A stretch of DNA of 64,000 nt, taken from positions 1 through 64,000 of the forward strand of contig JBBJNV010000013.1 in NCBI GenBank assembly GCA_037721215.1, in the 5' to 3' direction. The notes beneath the pieces were generated by a model. It was not told where the DNA came from and made no database searches. It was given only the letters and a program-made list of their open reading frames with translations. A program made the translations under genes and the position numbers. This document shows, piece by piece, positions 16,562-24,853 of the stretch. The DNA comes from Gemmatimonadaceae bacterium (GTDB lineage Bacteria > Gemmatimonadota > Gemmatimonadetes > Gemmatimonadales > Gemmatimonadaceae). Each line of letters opens with the position of its first letter. The first letter of the stretch is position 1.

Positions 16562-19554
16562 CGCCGGTCGCGGTCGGCAGACGCATTGCAAAACGACTCT
16601 GCTTCTCGAAGCTCGCATTGTGCCTGGCAGCCATCCTTGCGGGTGTGTATCCTGAGCGCGCAAGTGCGCAACTCGTGCCGAGTGACAAGTGGCTCACCGT
16701 CGAAACAGAGCACTTCCGTGTGCATTTCACACGGCCGCTCGAGTCCGAAGCACGCCGCGGCGCAGTGAATGCCGAGCGGGCTTTTCGGCTGCTGTCCACG
16801 GAGCTGCATCCGCCCTCGGGCAAGGTCGATCTCGTGATCGCCGACAACGTCGATTACGTGAATGGATACGCAACTCCTTTTCCGTCCAACCGGATAGTCG
16901 TGTTTGCCAATCCGCCCGTCGACACCCCGGAATTGCGCAACTTCGATGACTGGAGCACGCTCGTCATTACGCACGAGCTCGCTCACATCTTTCATCTCGA
17001 TCGCGCTGGTGGAATCTGGAAAATTGGCCGGTCAATCTTCGGGCGCCACCCAGTTCTGTTTCCCGCGGCGTTTCAGCCGGCATGGCTTGTGGAAGGCCTT
17101 GCCGTCTATCTCGAATCACGGCTGACGGGCGCGGGAAGACTCGACGGGTCGGAGTACTACATGATCGCCCGCGCTGCCGCCGAGGCGAACCGCTTTCCGC
17201 GTCTGGGCGAAATCTCCCGGGAAACCTCACGTTTCCCCGGGGGCGAGACGGTTTACGCATACGGCGGCATGATATTCGATCATCTGTCGCGAACCCGCGG
17301 ACCGAAGTCGGTGGGGCAGTTCGTCGATATCGCAAGCTCGTCCGTGTTCCCCCTCTCGCTCAACGGGAAGGCGAAGCGCGCGTTCGGCATCAGCTTCGAA
17401 AATGCGTGGAGGCAGTGGAGCGATTCGCTGCGGCGTGCAACTCCGCGGGGAACCGAACCCATGAGTGGCTGGCGTGAGCTCACCGGAGACGGACGATATG
17501 TCTCTTCTCCGCAGTGGCTGAACGACACGGCGTTGGTTTATACCGCCGCGAACGGACGCGAGGTAGCATCGGCCTACTCGGTATTGACCAACGGAAGGGT
17601 GACGAAGCTTGGGAGGCGTAATTCCCTCGGGCCGAGCGTGCCGCTTTCAAATGGTGGAATTCTTTTCTCGCAGCCCGACTACGCCGACGCCTTTCATTTT
17701 CGAAATGATCTGTACATCGAGCGTGACGGACGCCAGACAAGGCTGACTCGTGGGGCGCGATTGTCGCGTGCAGATGCGAGAAAGGACGGGGCCATCGTCG
17801 CAGTGCAAGCGGTTCCGGGGTCCACTCGTATTGTGCGCGTCTCACGGGATGGCTCGCGAATCGACCCCATTACCACGGGGGACAGTGCGACCCAGTGGGG
17901 GGAGCCGGCCTGGTCACCGGACGGTTCGCGGATCGCGGTCCTTCGTCTCAGGAGAGGCGGTTTTTCTGACATCGTCGTTCTGGACACGCTTGGGAGCGTG
18001 ACGGACATTCTGATATCGGAGCGGGCGGTTGCCGGGTCGCCGACGTGGGCACCCGATGGAGCACGAGTGTTCTTCACTTCCGACCGGTCGGGTATCACGC
18101 AAGTGTACGTCACCGCCGCAACGCGTGGAGGGCAGCTTGTTCGATTGACGGCATCCAACACTGGAGCGTTTTCACCTGAACCCTCGCCCGACGCCCGCTC
18201 ACTCGCTGTCCTCGGATTCAGGTTCGATGGGTATCACCTCGGCGTTGCGCCCCTGCCATCGGCTGCTGAGAAGGCAGAGCCGTACGATGCACTGATCCGA
18301 AATCCCCGCGGTGAGTGTCGCGGATGCCGCGCCGCCGGGGTGCTTGAGCCGCCAACAGCTCCGGCCGAAGTCACGCCCACCCGCCCATACTCGCCATGGC
18401 GCTCGCTGGCACCCACGTACTGGGAGCCGATCATCGAGGGTTCGACTGAAACAGGGACACTTGTCGGCGCCGCCACCAGTGGAAACGACATTGTGGGACG
18501 GCACGGATACTTCGTGTCTGCCGCATGGAATACCAGATATCGCGAGGCCGACGGATACGCCGGTTACCGATACGGCGGATTCGGGCAGCCATTCGTGAAC
18601 GCGAGTGCCGAGCAGGCGTGGGAGCATTTCCCGTTGTTCAACCGGGGTCGTGATAAAGTTGGAGATCTCGCGAGACGATCGCGCATCTATCGAGTCGATG
18701 CGACGCTGATTCGGCCAAGGGCCCGAACGTTCGCGTCATTCACGAGCGGCGGTGAGGTGGAGTCGCGGAATCACGGCACCGATCCAGACACGCTGCTGGC
18801 GAAGCTTCCCTCGCTATTCGGCAGAACTCGGCATTATCCCTCGGTTTTTGCATCCGGAGGATGGTCGAACACCAGGCGTCCATCCCTGAGTATTTCGCGC
18901 GAAGATGGAGTTTCACTCAGCGGTACAGCCCGGCAGCGGTGGCAAAGCGGAGGGTCGGCCGGGGGAAGCCGGAGTGTGGTTGGCGTGGCGGCGGGGTACA
19001 AATCGCTCGACCTGCCGGGCTTCGCGCACCACGTGCTGGCATTGCGCACTGCGGCCGGCATCGCGGACGACCGCGCCATAACCTCGTTTTCCGTGGGCGG
19101 GCTGAGCGGTGGAAGCATCGAGGGACTCAGCAGCCTGGGGATCGGTGATCAGCGCCGCACTTTCGGCATCCGGGGGTTCCCGCCATCGGCGCAGCAGGGG
19201 ATCAGGGCCTTTTCCGGATCTCTCGAGTACCGCGCGCCGCTCGCTGCTCCTTCGCGGCGGTATCCGTACATTCCACTGCTCATTGACCGGATATCGGTTT
19301 CCGGGTTCGCGGATGCAGGCAGGGCGTATTGTCCCGCGGGCGCAGACACCACGTCGGTAGTATGTGGCGCCACCCGAAAAAGCACGAGCGCGCCATGGCT
19401 GGCCTCAGTCGGGGGCGAGCTGAATTTCGACACGGCAATTCAGTACGATGTCCCTGCCAGGCTCAGGGCCGGTGTTGCGGTGCCGGTGGCCAACGGGCAG
19501 GAAGGTCGCGCGCGATCAGCGAGCTTCTATCTGACGTTCGGGTCTTCTTTTTAG
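16558..19554 (+). CDS. Exported gluzincin-like peptidase with TolB-type propeller and C-terminal outer-membrane barrel
   Basis: A 998-residue exported protein. After a signal peptide (cleavage near ERASAQ) comes an MA-clan peptidase-like domain with THELAHIFHLD (HExxH at residues 139-143) and, 36 residues later, WLVEGLAVYLE, whose Glu 179 fits the third zinc ligand. The middle carries WD40/TolB-like propeller repeats (WSPDGSRIAVLR, WAPDGARVFFTSDRSG, PSPDARSLAVLG). The C-terminal third looks like an Omp85/BamA-type barrel: RRTFGIRGFPPSAQQG, SGSLEYRAPL, a strand with ISVSGFADAGRAY, and a final FYLTFGSSF ending in Phe. The TTG start overlaps the amidase stop (TTGA) and directly precedes a normal signal peptide. 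Role unknown; surface-exposed proteolysis or barrel assembly are guesses. Confidence 0.8.
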   Translation: MTPVAVGRRIAKRLCFSKLALCLAAILAGVYPERASAQLVPSDKWLTVETEHFRVHFTRPLESEARRGAVNAERAFRLLSTELHPPSGKVDLVIADNVDYVNGYATPFPSNRIVVFANPPVDTPELRNFDDWSTLVITHELAHIFHLDRAGGIWKIGRSIFGRHPVLFPAAFQPAWLVEGLAVYLESRLTGAGRLDGSEYYMIARAAAEANRFPRLGEISRETSRFPGGETVYAYGGMIFDHLSRTRGPKSVGQFVDIASSSVFPLSLNGKAKRAFGISFENAWRQWSDSLRRATPRGTEPMSGWRELTGDGRYVSSPQWLNDTALVYTAANGREVASAYSVLTNGRVTKLGRRNSLGPSVPLSNGGILFSQPDYADAFHFRNDLYIERDGRQTRLTRGARLSRADARKDGAIVAVQAVPGSTRIVRVSRDGSRIDPITTGDSATQWGEPAWSPDGSRIAVLRLRRGGFSDIVVLDTLGSVTDILISERAVAGSPTWAPDGARVFFTSDRSGITQVYVTAATRGGQLVRLTASNTGAFSPEPSPDARSLAVLGFRFDGYHLGVAPLPSAAEKAEPYDALIRNPRGECRGCRAAGVLEPPTAPAEVTPTRPYSPWRSLAPTYWEPIIEGSTETGTLVGAATSGNDIVGRHGYFVSAAWNTRYREADGYAGYRYGGFGQPFVNASAEQAWEHFPLFNRGRDKVGDLARRSRIYRVDATLIRPRARTFASFTSGGEVESRNHGTDPDTLLAKLPSLFGRTRHYPSVFASGGWSNTRRPSLSISREDGVSLSGTARQRWQSGGSAGGSRSVVGVAAGYKSLDLPGFAHHVLALRTAAGIADDRAITSFSVGGLSGGSIEGLSSLGIGDQRRTFGIRGFPPSAQQGIRAFSGSLEYRAPLAAPSRRYPYIPLLIDRISVSGFADAGRAYCPAGADTTSVVCGATRKSTSAPWLASVGGELNFDTAIQYDVPARLRAGVAVPVANGQEGRARSASFYLTFGSSF

Positions 19555-19653
19555 CGGCTTCCTTCCGTTTGTGCACGTGTCTCCAGGCAAGCGGCTTCCG
19601 CTACGGCGGTAAAAGCCCGTGGAAACCCGCCCATCGTCGACGCATTCGTGATG

Positions 19654-19681
19654 TTGATACCGTAACCGATTGCGGTATAAC
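19654..19681 (+). promoter_or_regulatory. Putative promoter of the ribonucleotide reductase gene with dyad in the spacer
   Basis: A sigma-70-like promoter: -35 TTGATA (19654-19659), 16-base spacer, -10 TATAAC (19676-19681). An inverted repeat ATACCG-N10-CGGTAT (19657-19662 and 19673-19678) overlaps both hexamers, so a bound repressor or MerR-like activator could control access. The transcript would start near 19688 and have about 130 bases of leader before the gene. Confidence 0.45.
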
Positions 19682-19820
19682 GATTTAAATAACCACTGGC
19701 GTGGATACACGAACGTGACTAAACTGCCCACCCCGACTAAATCGCGCTTATGCCGAAAGGCCGAAGTTTTGAAGTAAATTCAGTGTTGACATCCATTTTT
19801 TTCAGCGGAGAGTTGTCTTG

Positions 19821-22325
19821 ATGCATGTGCCATCCACGCCACCACCCGGTCGCGCCCAGCTCAATCAGAATGCGCGCACGGTTATCGAAAAAAGGTATCT
19901 GATCAAGGACGGTTACGGCAAACCGACCGAGCAGCCCGAAGACATGTTCTGGCGGGTATCGAGCACTGTCGCAGAGGCCGACCGGCGATATGGGTCCAAC
20001 GATGGCGATGTCACTGCTGCAGCAAACGAATTCTATGAGCTGATGACGCAGCGTCGCTTCGAGCCCAACTCGCCAACGCTGATGAACGCCGGCCGTCCGC
20101 TGGGCCAGCTTTCCGCGTGCTTCGTGCTGCCTGTGGAAGACGCGCTGTCCAACGGACAGAACGGTATCTACGATACTCTCCGTTCGATGGCCCTCATCCA
20201 CCAGTCGGGTGGCGGCACCGGGTTCGGGTTTTCGCGGCTGCGGGGCACAGGTGCGATGGTGCGATCGACAACGGGCGTTGCCTCGGGACCAGTGTCGTTC
20301 ATGAAGCTTTACGACGCATCAACCGATGCTGTAAAGCAGGGGGGCACCCGTCGTGGCGCCAACATGGGAATTCTGCGCGTCGATCACCCCGACGTCATGC
20401 AGTTTATCGCCTGCAAGGAAGATCTCACCCAGATCACCAATTTCAACATTTCGGTAGCGGTAACCGATGCGTTCATGGCGGCGGTGCGGGCGGGCACGAG
20501 CTACGATCTCGTCGACCCGTCGTCAGGCAGCGTCGTCGGCCAGATGGATGCTCGCGAGGTATGGGACAGGATGATTGACGGCGCATGGCGCACGGGCGAG
20601 CCGGGATGCTTCTTCATCGACGAAGCCAACCGGCACAACCCCGTCCCACACGTTGGAAGCTATGAGGCGACGAATCCGTGCGGCGAACAGCCGCTTCTTC
20701 CATACGATGTATGCAACCTTGGATCGATCAACATCGGATGCTACATCAATGATGGCCAGATGGATCTCGACGGCCTTGCGCTCGATATCCACAAGTGTGT
20801 TCGCTTCCTCGACAACATCATCGATGTCAACAAGTATCCGCTGCCCGAGATCGATGCCCTCTCGAAGCGCATTCGCCGCATCGGTTTCGGCATCATGGGC
20901 TTTGCCGATGCACTCATAAAGCTTGGGCTCCCATACAATTCCGATGAAGGCGTGGAATTCGGCCGTGAGCTTCAGGAGTTCGTCGATATCGAGTCGAAGC
21001 GCGAGAGCGAGCGTCTGGCACACGCGCGCGGCCCGTTCCCGGAATGGGCGCGATCGATATGGGGCCCGGATGAGACGTGCGCCCGCGATGCGGCCGGGAA
21101 GCGTATCCGTCCGATGCAGATGCTCCGCAACTGCAACGTGAACACCATCGCCCCCACCGGTACGATCTCCATCATTGCGGGTTGCTCGTCGGGAATCGAG
21201 CCACTTTTTGCGGTCGCGTTCATGCGGAATCAGGCCGGCGCGATGATGCCGGATGTAAACGAGGACTTCCTCGAGATTTCAAGGCGCGAAGGCTGGTACT
21301 CAGACGAGCTGATTGAAAAGATCGCGAGGCAGGGTCACATCCATTTCGAGGAAGTTCCCGACAAGTGGCAGCGGGTCTTCGTAACCGCGCACGACATTGC
21401 CCCTGAGTGGCACGTTCGAATGCAGTCTGCTTTCCAGGAGAACTGCGACTCGGCCATCTCCAAGACGACGAATTTTTCGCACGCGGCGACGCGCGAGGAC
21501 GTGCGTGCCATTTATGAGCTTGCGTATGACCTCAAGTGCAAAGGCGTCACGGTGTATCGCGATGGCTCGCGCGACAATCAGGTCCTGTCCACCGGCGCAA
21601 CGGACAAGGCGAAAGCCGAGCGTGAGGGAAGCATGGATGCACGGGGCGAGATTGGCGATCTCAAGGGCACCGTTGCGGAGCACGAAGCCGAGATAGAGCG
21701 CTTGCGTAAGATGTTGTTCGATGCCGAAGCGGAGAATCTGCAGCGCCGGCAGAAGCGGGCACGGCCTCACACGCTGCGCGGCACCACATCGCGCACGGAA
21801 ACCCCGCTCGGCACCATGTTCGTCAATATTACCGAGGATGATCTGGGGCAGCCGTTCGAGGTATTCATCAACCTCGGCAAGGCCGGGGGTGCGGCAATGG
21901 CCGATGTCGAGGCGATTGGCCGGCTCATTTCGCTGGCGCTCCGATCCGGGATTTCGATACAGGCAATTCACCGCCAGCTCAGAGGCATTGCATCGGACCG
22001 CGCGATCGGGCTCGGGCCAAACAAGGTGCTCTCGGTTCCCGATGCGATCGGAATAGCGCTCGAAAACTGGATGCGTGTGAAACAGGGCGTGCAGCAGGAG
22101 CTACTGAGAACGGAGACTCCCGGCATGCAGCAATCGGCATCTGCTCCCTTGCTCAACGTGCCCACAGGGAGCGCCGTCTCAGGCGGAGCGCAGACTCAGT
22201 ATGACTTTGAGAACGTGAATCGTGATCAGTCGTTCATGGGAACCTGCCCCGACTGCGGGTCTCAGATGGAATTCGCCGAGGGATGTGCGAAATGCCACGT
22301 CTGCGGTTTTTCGGAGTGCGGTTGA
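19821..22325 (+). CDS. nrdJ: Adenosylcobalamin-dependent (class II) ribonucleoside-diphosphate reductase
   Basis: Reduces ribonucleotides to deoxyribonucleotides using a cobalamin-generated thiyl radical, without oxygen. The 834-residue single chain has the N-terminal RRFEPNSPTLMNAG, first redox cysteine in LSACFVLPVED, glycine-rich SGGGTGFGFSRLR, the active-site NPCGEQPLLPYDVCNLGSIN (radical Cys and Glu), NTIAPTGTISIIAGCSSGIEP and KGVTVYRDGSRDNQVLS. The tail ends in a cysteine-rich ribbon (CPDCGSQ, then CAKCHVCGFSECG) that fits the family's redox or zinc C-terminus. ATG 19821 is used, with GGAG about ten bases upstream; the adjacent TTG at 19818 is possible. No beta subunit gene is nearby, as expected for class II. 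Confidence 0.95.
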   Translation: MHVPSTPPPGRAQLNQNARTVIEKRYLIKDGYGKPTEQPEDMFWRVSSTVAEADRRYGSNDGDVTAAANEFYELMTQRRFEPNSPTLMNAGRPLGQLSACFVLPVEDALSNGQNGIYDTLRSMALIHQSGGGTGFGFSRLRGTGAMVRSTTGVASGPVSFMKLYDASTDAVKQGGTRRGANMGILRVDHPDVMQFIACKEDLTQITNFNISVAVTDAFMAAVRAGTSYDLVDPSSGSVVGQMDAREVWDRMIDGAWRTGEPGCFFIDEANRHNPVPHVGSYEATNPCGEQPLLPYDVCNLGSINIGCYINDGQMDLDGLALDIHKCVRFLDNIIDVNKYPLPEIDALSKRIRRIGFGIMGFADALIKLGLPYNSDEGVEFGRELQEFVDIESKRESERLAHARGPFPEWARSIWGPDETCARDAAGKRIRPMQMLRNCNVNTIAPTGTISIIAGCSSGIEPLFAVAFMRNQAGAMMPDVNEDFLEISRREGWYSDELIEKIARQGHIHFEEVPDKWQRVFVTAHDIAPEWHVRMQSAFQENCDSAISKTTNFSHAATREDVRAIYELAYDLKCKGVTVYRDGSRDNQVLSTGATDKAKAEREGSMDARGEIGDLKGTVAEHEAEIERLRKMLFDAEAENLQRRQKRARPHTLRGTTSRTETPLGTMFVNITEDDLGQPFEVFINLGKAGGAAMADVEAIGRLISLALRSGISIQAIHRQLRGIASDRAIGLGPNKVLSVPDAIGIALENWMRVKQGVQQELLRTETPGMQQSASAPLLNVPTGSAVSGGAQTQYDFENVNRDQSFMGTCPDCGSQMEFAEGCAKCHVCGFSECG

Positions 22326-22371
22326 AGCAGGTGTAGATGACGCTGTTGCCAAACGCGGGCAGCGAAACCAA

Positions 22372-22403
22372 AAAACCCTGCCATGGTTCCGCGGCAGGGT
22401 TTT
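22372..22403. terminator. Bidirectional intrinsic terminator
   Basis: A perfect 11-base-pair stem, AAAACCCTGCC (22372-22382) with GGCAGGGTTTT (22393-22403), closes a 10-base loop. A T-run follows the stem on both strands, so it can end the nrdJ transcript and the convergent L,D-transpeptidase transcript. Confidence 0.88.
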
Positions 22404-22461
22404 CTGTTGATGAACCTTTCACTTGTGCGAGACCAGCGTTCCGCTGGCCGGAGTCAGGACA

Positions 22462-23064
22462 TTACTTAGTGATGGTGAGCGAAACCGGGGTCCTGAGATA
22501 GACCACTTTTTCTTCCCGGCGGGAATGCAACACCCGCAAGAACCAGTTTTCCGGCCGCGGCGCGCCGCCATGCGCCATTATCCAGCGCGCCACCTCTGCC
22601 GCCTCTGTCGGGTTCATTCGCAGACACCCATGCGAGGCCCTTCCCCCAAGGCTGTTGAGGTCAGCGGTACCATGGATGTAGTAATCCGGCTCCTTGAAAA
22701 AAATCTTCACGACTTTCATCGGATTCAGCTTGTCGCCGGGCGCCTTCGCTGTCTTGTTCTTCGCCCACTCTGCGTCAGGCGGGACCCATCGCGGGTTCCA
22801 GATGAGCTTCTTGATCTTGAACGTTCCGTTTGGGGTTGGATGCTCATCCTTTCCAATCGAGATGTCGTAAGTACCAAGCAGCGAATCGCCGCGCGTCACA
22901 TCGAGGCGATGCTCCGAGAGGACCGCCGTCAGCTTCAGACCCGCCGCCGGTCGCTTCGCGACGGCGGATTGCCCGTCGACCCTGTCGGCCCGGAAAGCGG
23001 TCATACCCAGCGTAGCCAGCACCAGGGCGGGAACTATCACTACTCTATAACCAAGTCTCATCAT
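22462..23064 (-). CDS. L,D-transpeptidase (YkuD family)
   Basis: A periplasmic or membrane-anchored YkuD enzyme of about 200 residues, which forms 3-3 peptidoglycan cross-links or attaches proteins to peptidoglycan. An N-terminal hydrophobic segment (VVIVPALVLATLGMTAF) is a signal or anchor. The catalytic site is YIHGTADLNSLGGRASHGCLRM, with the nucleophile Cys in SHGCLRM and the conserved HGT upstream; the strand region TYDISIGKDEHPTPNGTFKI is also typical. The ATG at 23064 is preferred because GGAG lies ten bases upstream; an in-frame ATG at 23082 lacks a ribosome site. Convergent with nrdJ across a shared terminator. Confidence 0.93.
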   Translation of the reverse strand: MMRLGYRVVIVPALVLATLGMTAFRADRVDGQSAVAKRPAAGLKLTAVLSEHRLDVTRGDSLLGTYDISIGKDEHPTPNGTFKIKKLIWNPRWVPPDAEWAKNKTAKAPGDKLNPMKVVKIFFKEPDYYIHGTADLNSLGGRASHGCLRMNPTEAAEVARWIMAHGGAPRPENWFLRVLHSRREEKVVYLRTPVSLTITK

Positions 23065-23111
23065 CGGTACACATCTCCGCATGTTTTATTGTTCTGCATG
23101 CACTGAATACC

Positions 23112-23129
23112 CAGCGTTTGCAAACGCTG
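23112..23129. promoter_or_regulatory. Perfect 18-bp palindrome upstream of the L,D-transpeptidase
   Basis: CAGCGTTTG immediately followed by its reverse complement CAAACGCTG, 48 bases upstream of the L,D-transpeptidase start. A second 10-base palindrome, CCGCATGCGG, lies at 23132-23141. A gapless perfect palindrome at this distance is a plausible operator for a dimeric regulator; no known consensus is matched with certainty. Confidence 0.4.
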
Positions 23130-23206
23130 TTCCGCATGCGGACAACATAATCCTCCCGGTAAACTGGAGGTCCGGCTGGGGACGAATTGCAGATCCGCCG
23201 GCAGGA

Positions 23207-23234
23207 ATAAAAAGACCGGCATTAAGCCGGTCTT
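23207..23234 (-). terminator. Intrinsic terminator of the DUF892 gene
   Basis: Nine-base-pair stem AAGACCGGC (23212-23220) / GCCGGTCTT (23226-23234), five-base loop, followed on the minus strand by a T-rich run (23207-23211 on the plus strand is A-rich). It lies 25 bases past the stop of the ferritin-like gene. Confidence 0.85.
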
Positions 23235-23259
23235 CTCACTGTAAACCAGCGGAATCCTG

Positions 23260-23751
23260 CTACATCTCCGCCTGAATATTGATCGACCTCTCGGCAATTT
23301 CAGTCAACAGCTTGTCGCAATCGCCTTCCTCGTCGAGTGTGGTCTGCAGCAATACCGCCTGGTCGTGGTAACCCAGCTGGCGCGCATAGGTTCTGACGCA
23401 TCCATAGCCGGCCATTTCGTAATGCTCCACGTGCTGGGCCGACGCGATGAGGCCAGCATCCAGAACATCCTCGTCCGGCTTGTCCTTGATGAGCTCGGTG
23501 CCCTCCTTTAACAAGCCCTCCATGCCGATGCATTTCTTTCCTTTCGGGCTGACGCCAAGCTGCTTGCACACCTTCTCAAGCCTTTTGACATGGGTCTCGG
23601 ACTGTTTCAGATGCTTCGTAAAGGCCCGCTTGAGCTCGGAATGCCCGGATGCCTTGATCATTTTAGGCAGTGCCTTGATGATCTGATTCTCCGCACTGTA
23701 GAGATCCTTTAATTCTTCGATGTAAAGGTCCTTGAGGGTATCGAGCTCCAT
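23260..23751 (-). CDS. Ferritin-like DUF892 (YciE/YciF-type) protein
   Basis: A 163-residue helical protein of the DUF892 family, a ferritin-like four-helix bundle associated with stress responses; metal binding is likely but the biochemical activity is not established for the family. It starts MELDTLKDLYIEELKDLYSAENQIIKAL in two overlapping blocks and has the helices HLKQSETHVKRLEKV, ASAQHVEHYEMAGYG and TTLDEEGDCDKLL, which supply Glu/His candidates for a di-metal site. ATG 23751 is chosen because GGAG stands seven bases upstream; the longer in-frame form adds 14 unconserved-looking residues. Confidence 0.88.
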   Translation of the reverse strand: MELDTLKDLYIEELKDLYSAENQIIKALPKMIKASGHSELKRAFTKHLKQSETHVKRLEKVCKQLGVSPKGKKCIGMEGLLKEGTELIKDKPDEDVLDAGLIASAQHVEHYEMAGYGCVRTYARQLGYHDQAVLLQTTLDEEGDCDKLLTEIAERSINIQAEM

Positions 23752-23964
23752 GGTATTCTCCGTTTGGGTTGAGCGATGACCGGTTTTTGCCATACCGAAG
23801 CAATACGGGGGCCAGACGCAGCCCGGCCCCCCGGCCCATGCCGCGGGGGATTCCGAAGCTGACTCCGCGGGGTCTTGCGATCAGTCTGGAAATGTTACTG
23901 AGTTCAGGAGCGCCCGCGAAAAACACTGAATCCACTCGCCGGCAACCTTCAGCCACTCGGAGCC

Positions 23965-24156
23965 ATGGACAAGAAAAAACTCGCCGCGCTGGCGAAAAAG
24001 AACGCCACCAAATCAGGCAGTACGTCAAAGATCCCGAAAGGCTTCGGCCGGAAGTATGACGGGAATCTGTCGGACGATCCGACGGACGAGGCGACGATCA
24101 AGCAGCGAGCAGAGAGCGAGCGCTTCTTCGCCGAAATGAAGAAGCGGGACTTCTAG
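23965..24156 (+). CDS. Small basic hypothetical protein, 63 aa
   Basis: A small charged protein, MDKKKLAALAKKNATKSG at the start and a helical Glu/Lys-rich end (RAESERFFAEMKKRDF). A GGAG ribosome site lies five bases before the ATG, which supports translation. No signal peptide or membrane segment. The Lys/Arg-rich N-terminus suggests nucleic-acid or ribosome binding, but that is only composition. Its stop codon shares the sequence CTAG with the stop of the convergent zinc-ribbon gene. Confidence 0.6.
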   Translation: MDKKKLAALAKKNATKSGSTSKIPKGFGRKYDGNLSDDPTDEATIKQRAESERFFAEMKKRDF

Positions 24157-24377
24157 ACCGCCGGATCCTTTTTCTTCACCGTTCGGCGCTCGAACGGCAG
24201 GGGAGCTTCTTCCGCCACCCAGGCGTCGGCCTTGTTCCACATGTGAGTACCCCCACAACTGGAGCAGCGCGACTTGTTGCCCTCGGCGCTGATCGCCGCA
24301 AACGACTTGCTGTCATTGGAGTGGCCGGTTGATACCGGCCGGCCGGTTTTCGGACATTTGATCATCATTGGCGGCAT
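24153..24377 (-). CDS. Small zinc-ribbon-like hypothetical protein, 74 aa
   Basis: A 74-residue protein with CPKTGRPVSTG at the N-terminus and CSSCGGTHMWNKADAWVAEE in the middle, consistent with a single zinc ribbon (one Cys near the start, a CxxC later). Translation is supported by AAGGAG seven bases before the ATG. It sits between two small genes of equally compact size on a stretch that holds ferritin-like and YHS-domain proteins, which may point to metal or stress handling. Function unknown. Confidence 0.65.
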   Translation of the reverse strand: MPPMMIKCPKTGRPVSTGHSNDSKSFAAISAEGNKSRCSSCGGTHMWNKADAWVAEEAPLPFERRTVKKKDPAV

Positions 24378-24446
24378 CTGACAGCTCCTTGGTGGATGCG
24401 GTAACCTATCGTGATCCCCAGGTTATTGCATTGTCGGTGCGAACGG

Positions 24447-24758
24447 CTACTTGTCGTGCTGCTCGGGAAGACGCTCATACTCGGCGCCGCCGCTGCCGGC
24501 CGAACCGAACTTTGGGGAGACCATTCCGCCTGACTTGGTGAACGGCGGCTCGTGATGCTCGATATCGATGTCGCCGCCGGCGTTCCCTCCGGCTGATTTC
24601 CTGTGCGCATACTTTTCCGGCTCAGCTTCAAACTGCTGCCTGCAGTCACTGGAGCAGAAGTAGTAGGTCTTACCTTCGTGTTCCGCTTCGCCGGCGGCGG
24701 TGTCTTTCGTTACCGTCATTCCGCATACAGGGTCTTTCATCTCTGTTAGATCCACCAT
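24447..24758 (-). CDS. YHS-domain protein
   Basis: A 103-residue protein whose N-terminal half is a YHS domain: MKDPVCGMTVTKDTAAGEAEHEG, then TYYFCSSDCRQQFEAEPEKYAH. This short Cys-containing domain occurs in copper-transporting ATPases and oxygenases and is thought to bind metal. The C-terminal 45 residues are Gly/Glu-rich and look disordered. GGAG seven bases upstream supports the ATG at 24758. No transporter is adjacent, so it is a stand-alone metal-binding candidate. Confidence 0.85.
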   Translation of the reverse strand: MVDLTEMKDPVCGMTVTKDTAAGEAEHEGKTYYFCSSDCRQQFEAEPEKYAHRKSAGGNAGGDIDIEHHEPPFTKSGGMVSPKFGSAGSGGAEYERLPEQHDK

Positions 24759-24853
24759 CTGGCAACTCCGTTCAGGTTCACTACACGTGGTGCAAGCTCC
24801 AAGCCAGCGCCGGCTGTATATATTCCGGCGTCATTCCGAGATCGGGGGTCATC

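Noticed and set aside
19786-19791. TTGACA as a -35 box closer to nrdJ
   Set aside because: No -10 element lies 16-18 bases downstream; that position is the ribosome-binding site region.
19555-19820. Cobalamin riboswitch upstream of nrdJ
   Set aside because: The B12-box GCCAGGAGACC and GCCACTG elements were looked for and not found in the leader.
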